From assembly GCA_964017065.1 (NCBI GenBank), contig OZ024783.1, forward strand, positions 9,995,367-10,059,366: 64,000 nucleotides of DNA. Reading direction: 5' to 3'. This DNA is from Haliclona indistincta. Lineage: Eukaryota; Porifera; Demospongiae; Haplosclerida; Chalinidae. This document shows, piece by piece, positions 43,239 to 55,082 of the stretch. The notes under the pieces are model-generated. The model saw only the letters and a list, made by a program, of their open reading frames with translations, was not told the origin of the DNA and ran no database searches. A program made the position numbers and the translations under genes. Position 1 is the first letter of the stretch. Each line of letters starts with the position of its first letter.

Positions 43239-45766
43239 TTTGGGGACGAAGCGGATAAAAGCACCAAACTTGCAGGATGTTATCTATAGGCTTTATGAAG
43301 TAGTTTTAAGATGGGAGCCAACAGATCTTTTTTATTTTACCAGAGAAATAGCACGATTTCATAATGACTAATTAGATATTAGATATATACGGCCTGGGAG
43401 TCATGGGCGTTATTTAGAATCATCCCCCAATCATTGCTGTGTATTTTGGACCCAGATTCCGTGTTCTTCTCGTCGGTCTTACGGAGGGAATCGTTTGTCC
43501 TATGACTACCATACTTTGGGAAACAAGAAAGTAGTAAGTGGGACACCGATAAAGAGGGAAAGTTTTATCTAGAGGCTAGTCTGTTGCATCTGCAGTATCC
43601 ATTCATTTCATGCCTGAAATCACGCTGTTTTCAGTTGTGAATCGCTATTCACGTCTTCAGATGCATGGATATACACCGCAAAGGTTTGCTAACAATGTTA
43701 CTTGATGCATTAGACGCGAGAAAACAACCGAGGCCGAGAAGCACGGACGGATTAGACCGTGAGTCACTGCGAGTTGCGTCTGCCGTCTGTTCTCAACTTT
43801 AGCTGCTTTCTAGCACTTAGTACTTCAAACAACGTTGTTAGCAAACCTTTGCAGCGTATATCCATGCATCTGAAGACGTGAATAGCGATTCACAACTGAA
43901 AACAGCGTGATTTCAGGCATGAAATGAATGGATACTGCAGATGCAACAGACTAGCCTCTAGATAAAACTTTCCTTCTTTATCAGTGTCCCACTTACTACT
44001 TTCTTGTTTCCCAAAGTATGGTAGTCATAGGACAAACGATTCCCTCCGTAAGACCGACGAGAAGAACACGGAATCTAGGTCCAAAATACACAGCAATGAT
44101 TGGGGAATGATTCTAAATAACGCCCATGACCCCCAGGCCGTATATATCTAATATCTAATTAGTCATTATGAAATCGTGCTATTAATAGTAGAAGTTTGAC
44201 CACAATTAATGAATATTCATCGCAAAATGTAAGTGAATACATTTAAAATGTTTTGAATATCATTAAAACATACAGTAACAAGTAGTGAATTTGATTAACT
44301 GTACATGTACATGAATTGTTAATAAACTTCCAATTAGATTTCTGACAACTAAATCTATGTTAGAATTCATTCAATGGCATTATAATGCATGCCCTAGCCA
44401 GTGACAATAGATTTGCTAATCCAACTTGGACAGACTCAGTTAAATTCCAGCCGGCTCAAGTATAAAGTTAGTCTCTATTGATTAGTCTTATGCCTATAAC
44501 TATCCAGTTATCGACCATTATCTGACACCAGCAAAAAATGAAATTGATAGAGTTTCTGCATAGTAAAAGTTTATCTGATGTTTTACGGCCCATAGCTTGT
44601 ACTCATACATGCGTGATGTGCATCAGTGGAGCTGTAACTAGTAATTCATTTCTATATCACTTTGGAGCATGTTCACTCCAGGATTAGTACACTAAATTTA
44701 ATTTTAATGTAATCAGTCTTCATGTCAGTTCAATATTATATACAACTGCTGAGTTTTAAGTCTACAAGCTCGAGCTCTATACAAAAATTCTCTCTTGCTT
44801 CTGCCAGACTTAGTTCACCTCCACTGTGCCAGTCACTGCCTGTGGTCAAAGGTCTCAAGCGTGCAAAACATGATTGAAGTAATAGGAAGAGTGTATCGTT
44901 TTTTTGCTGCGCATCCTAAACGGCAAAGGGCTCTTTGAAAAGGTAATTTCCAAACGACAGCCAACTTCGAACAGACAAAAACTGAAAGATATGTGTAGGA
45001 CACGTTGGCTTCAAGCATCCAGAGACTAATAACAAATAATTTTATTGCATGAATTCAGTAGCAAGCAGACCTAGATCGTCAATAACACAAAAGAGCTCAG
45101 ATCTGGATCAACACATTAGTGCACGAAGGTGACTCTTCAAACTTCAGGTTCAGAAAACACTCTTAAAGTCATTCTAAACATGTAAACAACTAGGCTTGTA
45201 ACATGCAGTGTGGTATTATAGGACACTTTTATTGTCGTGATTAGCACTGAAACACATCTTCACAAAAAAGATTGTGCCACTAATTTTTGTGAATGTCGGA
45301 ATTTCATGAACTAAATGACCCATGAAATAAAAGCACTATACTTTACTTTATCATCAAACACTCAGGTATGTCTGAGTCTGTCCAAGTAGGATTAGCAAAT
45401 CTATTGTCACTGGCTAGGGTATGCATTATAATGCCATTGAATGAATTCTAACATAGATTTAGTTGTCAGAAATCTAATTGGAAGTTTATTAACAATTCAT
45501 GTACATGTACAGTTAATCAAATTCACTACTTGTTACTGTATGTTTTAATGATATTCAAAACATTTTAAATGTATTCACTTACATTTTGCGATGAATATTC
45601 ATTAATTGTGGTCAAACTTCTACTATTAATTTCTCTGGTAAAATAAAAAAGATCTGTTGGCTCCCATCTTAAAACTACTTCATAAAGCCTATAGATAACA
45701 TCCTGCAAGTTTGGTGCTTTTATCCGCTTCGTCCCCACAATTTTGTAAAGCCACCTAACTATATGA
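43204..45766. mobile_element. Long-terminal-inverted-repeat transposon, split by an inner foldback
   Basis: The outer arms are about 390 bp. The left arm is 43204-43347 continuing at 44183 to about 44440; the right arm is about 45372-45766, its inverse. Shared landmarks are GGGGACGAAGCGGATAAAAG near the tips and GCAAATCTATTGTCACTGG (or inverse) near the inner ends. Between the arms about 930 bp of AT-rich sequence has no transposase frame. It is non-autonomous, sitting over the 3' end of array gene 7. Confidence 0.85.
43350..44180. mobile_element. Inner foldback transposon nested in the long-TIR element
   Basis: Two arms of about 350 bp (43350-43702 and 43830-44180) are near-perfect inverse copies, ending AGCACGATTTCATAATGACT and its complement, around a core of about 125 bp. 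It interrupts the left arm of the outer element; the uninterrupted site is preserved in the right arm (GAGAAATTAATAGTAG on the inverse strand). This shows a 2-bp AT duplication and that it inserted after the outer element. Confidence 0.9.
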
Positions 45767-45863
45767 ATCAGAATAGAGTGAACACATTGATTACTAGTAT
45801 TGCTGCTTTAGAGACAAGTTAAGAGTCCCAGTAGCCTTCTTAGCTGTAATTATACCATTATAC

Positions 45864-47430
45864 AAAGAAAATTAAAAAGATTTCTATCGAAATCAAAAGG
45901 ATGTCGGGTTGTGAAATCTACCATTGGTCAACAATGTAAACTAACAAGGAACAAGCATGGAATGGTAACACGATTGACTTGCTAACAGACCATAGCTAGA
46001 TCCCTACATCAGTGGCCGCTGTGGTTGGCTATAGCTAGTTCGGCTAGTTGCTGTTGACTGACACCTGACGTGCATTCAGCTTGTGACAGCCACTGATGTA
46101 GGAATCTATGGTCTGTTAGCAAGTCAATCGTGTTACCATTCCAAGCTTGTTCCTTGTTAGTTTACATTGTTGACCAATGGTAGATTTCACAACCCGACAT
46201 CCTTTTGATTTCGATAGAAATCTTTTTAATTTTCTTGTTTGTGTCCTTTTTTCTTTTTCAGTGAAGTACAGTTCAATATCATGCAATTACTGTGCCATCT
46301 TTGTTTCCACCATTTGGTTTGGTTTTCCTGTTGTTGATGGCTTTTCTTTATTATTAACAATTTTAAACTTGTAGCTAAATAATTGTTATGCTGTAGATAT
46401 CAGCTCGCCTACGCATGCATGAATACAGCATGTACAGTATACAGTGCATGCGAGCCCCGCCCACACTTGTTTACGGCGGCTATAATTATCTGGCAAGGCA
46501 GAATGGTGATTCTTTGCTTGCTAGCTTACCGTTGTTCGAAGACTCCAGACAAATATATGTTCTCCGTGGTCTATACGGCGTGGCGATACTCAAGCTAGTG
46601 CTTGGTCACGTGCGCTAACCACAGCTTGGTCACGTGCGTATTGCGCAATCACAATAATAGCGTCTAACACTTAGCTGACAATGGATCACGATCGAGAAAT
46701 TGTGGAATTTATATCGCCGTTTCGCTAAAAACTAAGTTCAAAAGGCACATGCCAGAAGAATTTCACGACTGTTCGTGGGTGTTTTGGTCTCGGCACTGCT
46801 CACGTAAAGGTGCTAGGCGAGTGGAAGAAAGAAAGAAAGAAAACGAAGATGACGACCGTCGATTTTCACCGTTTCCAGGTTCATCACTTTAGTAACAATC
46901 TCGAGCAATCTCCTTGCTACTGTAAGATGGGGCAACGCCAGATAGCTGATTCAAGTGTCTTGATTCAAGTGTCTTTGGAAGTACAAAATTCATCACCAGG
47001 CGAAATATCAGCGTTTGAACGCTAATACATTGTATGTAGCCGCCATCTTGTTTTCTCGTTCAACCCTACATAGGGAGGCACTACCGTGCCCAGTGTTCTC
47101 TCTATGATATTGTAGGGGGGTACCGTACCCCCTTATTGTTATAATGTACTCCTCTATCTAGCTGATGCACCCCTTTTATTTTATTGACAGATGGTATAAT
47201 TAACTTCCCAAAAGTGAAAGAGAGTGATCAATTTAGAGTAGTAGCAAAGAGTAATCAACTAATTTTATGAAACGCAACAGAATACAGCCCGCCATGCCTA
47301 GGATTAGCATAATTACACTCCTCATGAATATTAATTAGCAAAAATTTTTGCGAGTTGCTTCGCTCGCCGCTCTATGTACCCCCCTATTGTTAAATTCTGG
47401 TGAGAACACTGACCGTGCCTCCCTAATATT
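45864..47430 (+). mobile_element. Hairpin-ended foldback element, copy C (opposite orientation)
   Basis: The foldback comes first (arms about 45867-46012 and 46085-46237, containing GACTTGCTAACAGACCATAG and its inverse). It is followed by the same 0.8-kb body as copies A and B inverted, including GCGTATTGCGCAATCAC. The terminal hairpin GGGAGGCACTACCGTGCCTCCC is followed by CTAA and T. A hAT-type MITE (47091-47411) sits inside the terminal hairpin. Confidence 0.82.
47091..47411. mobile_element. hAT-type MITE inside the terminal hairpin of copy C
   Basis: A 321-bp insertion with ends CAGTGTTCTC and GAGAACACTG and an 8-bp target duplication ACCGTGCC at 47083-47090 and 47412-47419. Removing it restores the terminal hairpin of the host element exactly. 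No coding frame. Confidence 0.92.
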
Positions 47431-48200
47431 ATGCAGAATGAAATAGATTTGACTAGGAAACACATGCATCAACGTTGATTGGTACAATGCTTCAATAAAA
47501 AGAGACCAGAGAGATCTATGATACGTGGGCCAAATAGCAAGACTAAAGATGAAGTGTATAGATCATTCAAATAAGATATTTTCATTTCAAAGCCAGTTAC
47601 ATGTATAGACATGTTAAGCTTAAAGCTAAACCATGCTTGGAGTTGTCACAACTATGAACAACATCCATAGCCACAACTAGTGCTGTGGTCATTCATAATT
47701 ATTAATCTTTCAAGCTTTCTTTGGTTTTTAGCTACTGATGTACTGCTTTAAAGCTGTCACACAATCATAATTATCATGATTACTTCTGGCGTCAATCATA
47801 CCTACCATGTGTCATGATTGCTCATTATAGCTAAAGAGAATTGGTCAAATAAGTGCCGTGCCGCATCTGCGAGCAACCGCTCACCAAAAAGTAGCGCATG
47901 CCACACCAAGCATATTTTTTAAACAACACACCTACTTTTGTTCCAATGCACAACTTGGATCAATCCAAATCGAAACCAACTCTAGAAATTGATAGGATTC
48001 GGTATGCATTCACAGCCATTCAGGTGTGAACACACTCAAACTGGAATACAATGCACATTTATTGTACCATAGCAGTCTCAAAAGATTGATTAAAGGGACC
48101 GCCAGGGTAATATATTGGTGAATACTCGACTCCACACAGTAAACAGTATTGACTGTGGGAGTAACTTTGGTTCGCCCGTACTGAAGGTAGTACTATAGGT
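47431..48200. other. Non-coding stretch
   Basis: No gene or repeat recognised. The 5' part of array fragment 7b should lie here if it exists, but no Cys loop is present. Confidence 0.4.
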
Positions 48201-48605
48201 ACTATAGCAATACAGATCACCGTGGAAGTAATAATAATGGGAATAGCAGTTGGTCTATCATATTTCCAATATTACACAGCATCTTCAATAGTAGAACTAG
48301 CTATTACAATTGTAACAAACATACTCACAATATTGGCAATATTAGTCGGCACAATTGGCACAATCTTTCTACCTTGGTATTCTATAATTGTTCAAATCAA
48401 CAATAATATAGTTTATAATCTTAATAAGAGAAAGAAGGAAAGGAAGAAGCAGCCAAAGAAGAAGAAAAAACAACAAGTGAACAATCAAGAGAATAAAAAA
48501 CATGAAGAGAAAGTTCATGAACATGGAAAGCAAGAACACAATAATGACGTACGTATTCCCGTGTCTGATTCTCTTTCGTCACAAAGTTCGGGGACAAACG
48601 ATTAG
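48201..48605 (+). pseudogene. Array fragment 7b: TM4-TM5 and Lys-rich tail only
   Basis: From ACTATAGCAATACAGATCAC the frame reads TIAIQIT and continues through a TM4-like helix, a loop, and a TM5 ending TIFLPWYS. It matches only the last third of the family; TM1-TM3 and the Cys loop are absent upstream. The tail is unusual: about 30 residues rich in Lys (RKKERKKQPKKKKKQQ), then a Ser-rich end. The open frame persists to 48605, which argues against long decay, but there is no in-family start codon (an ATG at 48237 lies inside TM4). A 5'-truncated relic or a terminal exon of an unseen gene. Confidence 0.6.
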
Positions 48606-49480
48606 TACACTATAAGTGCATAACCATGTAATTACACAAAGGTGCCACGTTATTATTCATACTTCAGTTGTGTGAGTGATTTCACAAAATTGTGTACGTG
48701 TTTCCTATAATAGTTTGGCGACATTAATACAGCAATCTGGTTTGGTTTGTCTCATTTGCACATGCTTGATTAATAAATATCCAGCGCCAATTATTAAACA
48801 GGTATATGCTGCCTACAAACTTTGTTTCACTTCTGCTCTCTGCACCAGTCTATTGGTAGTTTGTCAGAAGTAAGCACTGACAGTCTAACTAGTGGTTTTT
48901 ATACAGTTTACACAATGCGCAATGCACAATGTATACATACTTACATGTATTGCTAAGGGTGCTTGGCACAACCTAATATTCATACGGTGTCTGCACTTGT
49001 GAACGTGATGCTAGTAATAAACTTTCTTATCAGACATGCAAATAAGCAGGATGATTATTTTGTATTATCATGCAGTCCTCGCAAGCAGAATAACATGATA
49101 GTGTCTTTCATAAGTGCGTGGTAAGTTTAAGTATACAATGTAGTCATGCGTGCTTGATAAGATCTTGATATTTGTGATCTTATTCAATGCTACATGATTG
49201 ATAAGATCACAAAGTGAACAATACTCTATGTATAGGCTAGAGACCAAAGCCAAGGGATCTATACCGCATAGATCCCATTGGTTGAGGTCTCTAACCCCGG
49301 CTTAGAGTATAGCAACCGTTGCTATCCAACAAGGAATTTTTGATGCTGCCATAATTTTTCATGAAGAACACAGCCATACTTCAGCTGTGAGAAAACACAG
49401 ACGAGTTTAGCTAGAGTATGTCGCTAAACGACTTCCATGTCTTGTTGCACGTGTACATCACATGTTTTTGTAATAACAAT
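48606..49480. other. Intergenic stretch with a small palindrome
   Basis: No gene. A hairpin at about 49236-49305 (AGAGACC and AGGGATCT facing AGATCCC and GGTCTCT) may be a MITE relic. Confidence 0.45.
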
Positions 49481-49644
49481 TTTATGGCTTGTTATGAATG
49501 CACATTCACTAAGCAAACTGTTCCAGAAAGGAATCTAACAAGGTGTATAGAGTAGTTAGTACTTACAGATAAGAAGTAGTTGTAAGTTTAAGTGTCTGAG
49601 TTTAACAGTTTAGCTAGAAGATCTCTCGCTATTATTTAGACGCA
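49481..49644 (+). promoter_or_regulatory. Upstream block shared by array genes 8 and 9
   Basis: Nearly the same sequence precedes array gene 9 (54911-55082), including GAATGCACATTCACTAAGC, GGAATCTAACAAGGTGTATA and AGATCTCTCGCTATTATTTA just before the ATG. It differs from the block upstream of genes 1-5, so the two subfamilies probably have different promoters. It likely holds 5' UTR. Confidence 0.55.
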
Positions 49645-50466
49645 ATGGAGACAGTGTACTACAGCTGCTACTACCATTGGAATGTTTCGCAATTGATCAT
49701 CCTCTTTACATCATACATCTGTACAATGGCAATTAGTCTCTGCCTATTCTCAAAAACATTCAGACAATGGATTACTCTTATTGTAGAACACGTGTTCAGT
49801 TTTATGCTGAAAAGTTACACAGATAAGGACGGCAAAAAAGCACACTCTATATCGAATTACAAAGTTCCAGAGAATTATATCTCTGGACTGATGGTCATAG
49901 TGCTCAATCTGTTTCAAGTTGCTTTTACACAATTTTTGGATAAGTTCTTATTTGAAGAAACACAAGGTTGCACCGCTGATAAAACTCTTGACTGCTTTCC
50001 CAGTAATGCAGCACTAGATACTCAGCGATTGGACTGTTCCAACACAAGTTATTTGATGGATAACAATATTACCTCTGTCATCTGCTACAGGCTTGTGCTC
50101 AATCTAGGTTTAGCCACTGGGTCTGCACTTGGTACAGTAACAACCACTGCTCTGGCCATTTATTTACTCACTTTCTTTATTCTAAAAGTATCAAATAGAA
50201 AATGTGACCGCATATCATGCCGTGTATGGATAACAATTTCAATAAAGATCTTTCTTGCAATAGCAATTTTTATTGCTGCTATTCTTTTGGCTTTTTATCA
50301 AGGTGCAACAACTTCTACAGCAATAAAAGGAACAATAGTGTTCATGAGAAACTTAATCATAGGTTATGCAATAGCGTACAGTACTTTATTCTTTCCATGG
50401 TGCCAGTTCGAAAAGATTGAAGAAGACAATGGTGAAAGGGAACCGTTACTAGTGAAGACACTATAA
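49645..50466 (+). CDS. Array gene 8: five-TM Cys-loop membrane protein (intact, subfamily 2)
   Basis: 273 residues starting METVYYSCYYHW. Only about a third identical to gene 1 by eye, but every landmark is kept: TM1 (ILFTSYICTMAISLCL), basic loop with SISNYKVPENY, TM2, Cys loop (C before TADKTLDCFP, RLDCSNTS, NNITSVICYR), glycine zipper GLATGSALG, TM4, and TM5 ending FFPWCQF. The loop between TM1 and TM2 is shorter than in the gene 1 group. The tail is short and ends EREPLLVKTL; EREPLL fits the acidic di-leucine motif [DE]xxxL[LI] for AP-complex sorting. It lacks the RGTSIPI end. Start is the first ATG after the conserved upstream block. Confidence 0.85.
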   Translation: METVYYSCYYHWNVSQLIILFTSYICTMAISLCLFSKTFRQWITLIVEHVFSFMLKSYTDKDGKKAHSISNYKVPENYISGLMVIVLNLFQVAFTQFLDKFLFEETQGCTADKTLDCFPSNAALDTQRLDCSNTSYLMDNNITSVICYRLVLNLGLATGSALGTVTTTALAIYLLTFFILKVSNRKCDRISCRVWITISIKIFLAIAIFIAAILLAFYQGATTSTAIKGTIVFMRNLIIGYAIAYSTLFFPWCQFEKIEEDNGEREPLLVKTL

Positions 50467-50612
50467 GACTATGCGGCACTATTCAATACTACAAGTTTGG
50501 ACTGTCTGCTACAAGTTATGTTAAGAAACACAACATCACTATAACTAATATCTTTTGTCACTCACTGTGTAGTTCATACTTGACAAGTCTTAGATTATTC
50601 TTTGCTATAATT

Positions 50613-51196
50613 ATGCCTCGGTGGGCGGAGCCACGGGGCATACAGTAGTCGTGTTGTGTGTCTGTCATTCCGTCTTTTACTTCAGTTTCTTAGCGTACGC
50701 TGAAAGTTAAGCTTTATAACTGGCAATGTAAGTAGAACATGATATTATCTCGCTTTTGAACATGTGAAAGCTTGACACGAAGCTTAGTTCCAGAGTTATG
50801 GCGTGATTTGCTTACTTTGTTTACCGGTACCGTTGCTGGCGATCTGGACTTCTCTAAGGGCAAAGCTGTCCACAGTTGACTGCCTAGAAGCTGATAGGTT
50901 AGAATGTCACTACAGGATAGCAGCGCAGGTCCAGAGAAATTGTGTAAGCAAGCTATGGAAGCTGTCTCGCTCGTGGTATGCGTGTGCTGTACTACTCGCT
51001 GTACTAAACACTGTAGACACGCCCAGTTGAATTGTGGTTAGCACTGATTGGCTTCTGATTGCATAACTAAAGCACTGCATTGGAAATCCTGTATACTTGC
51101 ATCTGCAGTTGCTGTGTTTGTGGAATGGTGGATAGTTGTGTTTAATTTGTGGATATAGTGTCATTCCACCGAGGCATCTGCACCTTAGGTGCTTCA
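50613..51196. mobile_element. TGCCTCGG-type MITE, second copy
   Basis: Same family as 31713-32328, with the 5' end ATGCCTCGGTGGGCGGAGCC, inverted CCACCGAGGCAT near the 3' end, a terminal hairpin GCACCTTAGGTGC, and TT on both flanks. It is inserted just 3' of array gene 8. The corresponding flank of array gene 9 (about 55945-55985, ATAATTATTTGTAGAT) lacks it. Confidence 0.82.
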
Positions 51197-51860
51197 TTAT
51201 TTGTAGATCTTGGTCTATAGAAAACAATTAACAGATTTCACAAAACCCTTGGCGTGTCATGCACATTGTAGTGTTAGGTCCTGGTTTGGAGCAGCTATAG
51301 TCTAGCTAACCAGAAGACAGCAAAGTGCTGACCACAATGTGTGTCACAAGGGCGTGCCCATGAACATAGCCATTGCTTGAAACGTCTACGCACCCTCAGA
51401 TCAGAGCTGTTCTGCAGTTTAGATGGAATCTACAAGTACCTAGGTAGTCAACTATGGGCGCTTTTGTAGCCAAGGTGAGCCATCCATAACTCGAGAACGT
51501 AAGCACCTTAGCAAAATCCACGAGACACATTGAAGCCATTGTCGTGCTTATCATGCTCATAATTTAACCAGCGAATAGATGGGATCGCTGATATGTGCAG
51601 CTCCATGGACAGAACGAATGAATGAGTGAACAAATGAACGAACGAATGACAGAGCAAATACCGTAAGCCTCACGCATGCGCCAAGGGTTAATAACAGCAG
51701 CAAAGACAAAGGCTTAGTGGTACTGTTAGACAAGGAGTACTGCCAAAGCCACATAAATAAACACCAGGGCATTTAGTACAGTAGCCAGTCACAAACTTAT
51801 AAAATAACGACCATGTTCCATTTTGCGGATTGGTTTATAATTGCATTCTTAGACTATTAA
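51197..51860. other. Non-coding stretch
   Basis: No gene. About 51685-51760 resembles sequence downstream of array gene 9 (about 56000-56130; shared GCAGCAAAGACAAAGG), so the duplicated unit of genes 8 and 9 extends well 3' of the coding region. Confidence 0.5.
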
Positions 51861-52323
51861 TAAAAAGATTTATATCGAAATCATAAGGATGTAGGGTTGT
51901 GAAATCTACCACTGGTCCACAATGTAAACTAACAAGGAACAAGCATGGAATGGTAACACGATTGACTTGCTAACAGACCATAGATCCTACATCAGTGGCT
52001 GCTGTGGTTGACCTAGTTGCTGTTGACTGCTGACACCTGACGTGCATTCAGCTTGTGCACAGCCACTGATGTAGGGATCTATGGTCTGTTAGCAAGTCAA
52101 TCGTGTTACCATTACATGCTTGTTCCTTGTTAGTTTACATTGTGAACCAGTGGTAGATTTCACAACCCTACATCCTTTTGATTTCGATAGAAATGTTTTT
52201 AATTTCTTGTTTGTGTCCTTTTTACTTTTTAGTGAAGTGCAGTTCAATATCATGAACGTACTGAGCCGTCTTTGTTTCCACCACTGATTTAGTTTTCCTG
52301 TTGTTGATGGCTTTTCTTTATTA

Positions 52324-52909
52324 CCGTATAACCGGTAATTTTCGTTCGGTTCTAATTTTCGTAAGGGCTCCCGATGACGAAAATTAAATTTTCGAAAAAT
52401 TTCTTTGTAACGAAAATTCAGTTGTGTTGCAAATTGCAATGCAACCTAGAACATGTGTACGACGCTCTGCTTGTCAATGGTTATGGTACCGCCACGACGA
52501 AGAAAGAGAATATAGGCAAGATATTTGCCGTGGCATGCAGATGCCCTGCAGCACGGTCGGCGGTGGCGGAACGCTATACCCGCGGTATTTGCAGTTTGCT
52601 CCGTGTCGGTTCTTTTCACAGCCAACGCGTAACGGTCTTGAACGTTTCTAGCTAGACTTCTGACGGCAGGCAAGTGTTTCTCCAACTATAAACATGATAG
52701 CCTCTTACGCAAGTAGAAACAGTCGTCGTCATTCTGTCCTCCTCCGTGTATCGAGCGCGTCAAAATTAGTTTAGTCATAGTTAATTTTATGGCTAATTTA
52801 AATTTTGGTGCGATTTAATTTTCGAAAGGCGAAAACGTTACGAAAATTAATTCATATCTAAAATTTAACGTACGAAATATTTCGGTGTCGAAAATTACCG
52901 GTTATACGG
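52324..52909. mobile_element. TA-flanked MITE nested in copy D
   Basis: The inverted termini CCGTATAACCGGTAATTTTCG-type and its inverse at the far end are flanked by TA on each side (52322-52323 and 52910-52911). The uninterrupted site is visible in copy C near 46350. Several internal AAAATT and TTTTCG blocks are also inverted. TA duplication suggests the Tc1/mariner superfamily. The GC-richer core (about 52440-52680) has no recognised product. Confidence 0.85.
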
Positions 52910-52984
52910 TAATAACAATTTTAAACTTGTAGCTAAAAATAATTATTATGCTGTACCAGGAGCATATATATCGAGCCGGCGAAG

Positions 52985-53210
52985 CCGGCGAGGGAGCATG
53001 CAACTCCGTACTACTTAGTGTATACGGCGAAATCCAAACATGGCTGTCAAGTTTAAAAATAGCGATTTCTTTTATCCTTATATAGAATTGAAACTATTTT
53101 CAGCCCCAGCAATATTGACCGTATAAGGAATGCATGACCATATAAGGAGTCGAATGAGCAGCCATGTTTGGATTTCGCCGTATACAGAGTTGCATGCTCC
53201 CTTGCGCATG
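52985..53210. repeat. Foldback insert in copy D
   Basis: GAGCATGCAACTCCGTA and GTATACGGCGAAATCCAAAC on the left are mirrored by GTTTGGATTTCGCCGTATAC and AGAGTTGCATGCTCC on the right. Copies A-C lack it. Probably another small foldback transposon. Confidence 0.75.
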
Positions 53211-53935
53211 TCGTCTCGATGGGCTCCTGGCTGTACATATCAGCTCGCCTATGCATACATGCATGCATGAAGTGCATACGAGCCCCTCCCACACTACTTT
53301 GCAGATCTGTACGGCGGTTATAATTATCTGGCAAGCGCAGAATGGTGATCCTATACGATCTTTCCGTTCTTCGAAGACTCCAGACAGATATATGTTCTCC
53401 GTGATCCATACGGCGCGGAGATACTCAAGGTAGTGCTTGGTCACGTGCGCTAACCACTGCTTGGTCATGTGCGTATTGCGCAATCACAATAATGGCGTCT
53501 AACACTTAGCTTACAATGGATCACGAATGAGAACTCGCGGAATGTATATCGCCATTTCGCTAAAAACAAAGTTCAAAAGGCACCTGCCAGGAGAATTTCA
53601 CGACTGTTCGTGGGTGTTATGGTCTCGGCACTGCTCGCGTAAAGGCGCTAGGCGAGTGGAAGAAAGAAAGAAGAAAGAAAGAAAGAAGAAAACGAAGATG
53701 ACGAAACTCGATTTTCACAGTTTCTAGGTTCGTCACTTCAGTAACAGTGTAGAGCACTCTCCTTGCTACTGTAAGATGGGGCAACGCCAGAGAGCAGATC
53801 TAAGTGTCTTTGAACGTATAAAATCACCACCCGGCGAAATATCAGCGTTTGAACGCTAATACATTGTATGTAGCCGCCATCTTGTTTATCCGTTCAACCC
53901 TACATAGGGAGGCACTACCGTGCCTCCGTAATAAT

Positions 53936-54910
53936 TATAATATAATTTTACTTGGCTGTCAATCAAGCACTGTTGCCAACAGATGTATGAGGTCAAGGCG
54001 AGAACAACATGTTTGACAAATTGGGTAGGAAGTTAAGATTCCTCAAAAGTGCTGGTAAAGGCCATGATACACTAGGCAACTTCGTTGCACGCAACTGTTG
54101 CCAGCAACAAAATCGCATAGTGTGTCATGCGAATTCAAAGCAACTTTGTTGCGCAAATAGAACGCCGTCCTATTCCAGGCAACAATGTTACATGCAACAT
54201 GGCGAGAACAATTATGTTTGACAACTTGGCTAGGAAGTTAAGATTGCTCAAAACTGCAAGGTAATGTTAGCCTAAACTAGATTTTGAACATACTAGATGA
54301 GCTGACAAGATTGCAAGTAAAATTCCAATCCAACACAAGAAAAGGTTAGCACCAAGAGTTCATTAAGGAGGAGCATGCAAATATTATTTTCAATGCACAG
54401 CATTAAAATGAGTTAATGAGAAGTGGGTTGGGCACCCTCTGATGGCGAGCACGTGATCCTGTCATTGCGAATACCACACGTGAACACGCGCTGCTGGTTG
54501 CCGACCCAGATGGGGCAATATACACGCACTGGGAGCAAGGCTTGGTATCCTTGTAAGGTAGGGAGGCCAGTAGGGGATAAGACAAACAAACGTTCAGAGG
54601 CTTTTCCAATTTTGCTCTCTGCACAAGTCTACAGCGTTATTGCAGGTAGACTGGTGCCTTCATTTAACCAGACCCTCAAAGCAGAAGGGGAGTGGTCTGG
54701 GGACGACACTACCTTAAGGTCACTATTATTGGCGGGTACAAAAATTAGCGATTTTACAACATGAATTGGCGAGTAATAATTTTAGCGTTTCCTTAAAAAA
54801 TTTCTAAACCATGCAATACAATTTGGCTGTGTACTATTTTTAGCGATTATGATGTCATCGCTAAATTTGCTAAAATTAGTACCCGTTAAAAATAGTAACA
54901 GTAAGGTATG
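53936..54910. other. Non-coding stretch with a small MITE-like palindrome
   Basis: No gene is supported. Sequence around 54008-54260 (GACAACTTGGCTAGGAAGTT, partly duplicated within it) recurs at about 57100. At about 54731-54888 the ends CGGGTACAAAAATTAGCGA and TCGCTAAATTTGC, followed by TAGTACCCG, are roughly inverse, suggesting a small MITE. Confidence 0.5.
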
Positions 54911-55082
54911 TTATGGCTTGTTATGAATGCACATTCACTAAGCAAACTGTTCCAGGAAGGAATCTAACAAGGTGTATATAGTAGTTAGTACTTGCAGATA
55001 AGAAGTAGTTGTAAGTTTAAGTGCCTGAGTTTAACAGTTTAGCTAGTACGATTAGAAGATCTCTCGCTATTATTTAGACGCA

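Larger units (their letters stand above)
51861..53935 (+). mobile_element. Hairpin-ended foldback element, copy D (with nested inserts)
   Basis: Same orientation as copy C: foldback arms at about 51865-51985 and 52065-52205, then the body, ending in the hairpin GGGAGGCACTACCGTGCCTCC (53907-53927) and GTAAT. It is longer than the other copies because it contains a mariner-like MITE (52324-52909) and a second foldback (about 52985-53210). Confidence 0.8.

Noticed and set aside
52440..52690. GC-rich frames in the centre of the TA-flanked MITE as a captured gene
   Set aside because: Frames overlap on both strands, none exceeds 93 codons, and none shows a recognisable domain.
54423..54764. 113-codon frame between array genes 8 and 9
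   Set aside because: No family similarity, low complexity of evidence, and it overlaps a repeated non-coding stretch.
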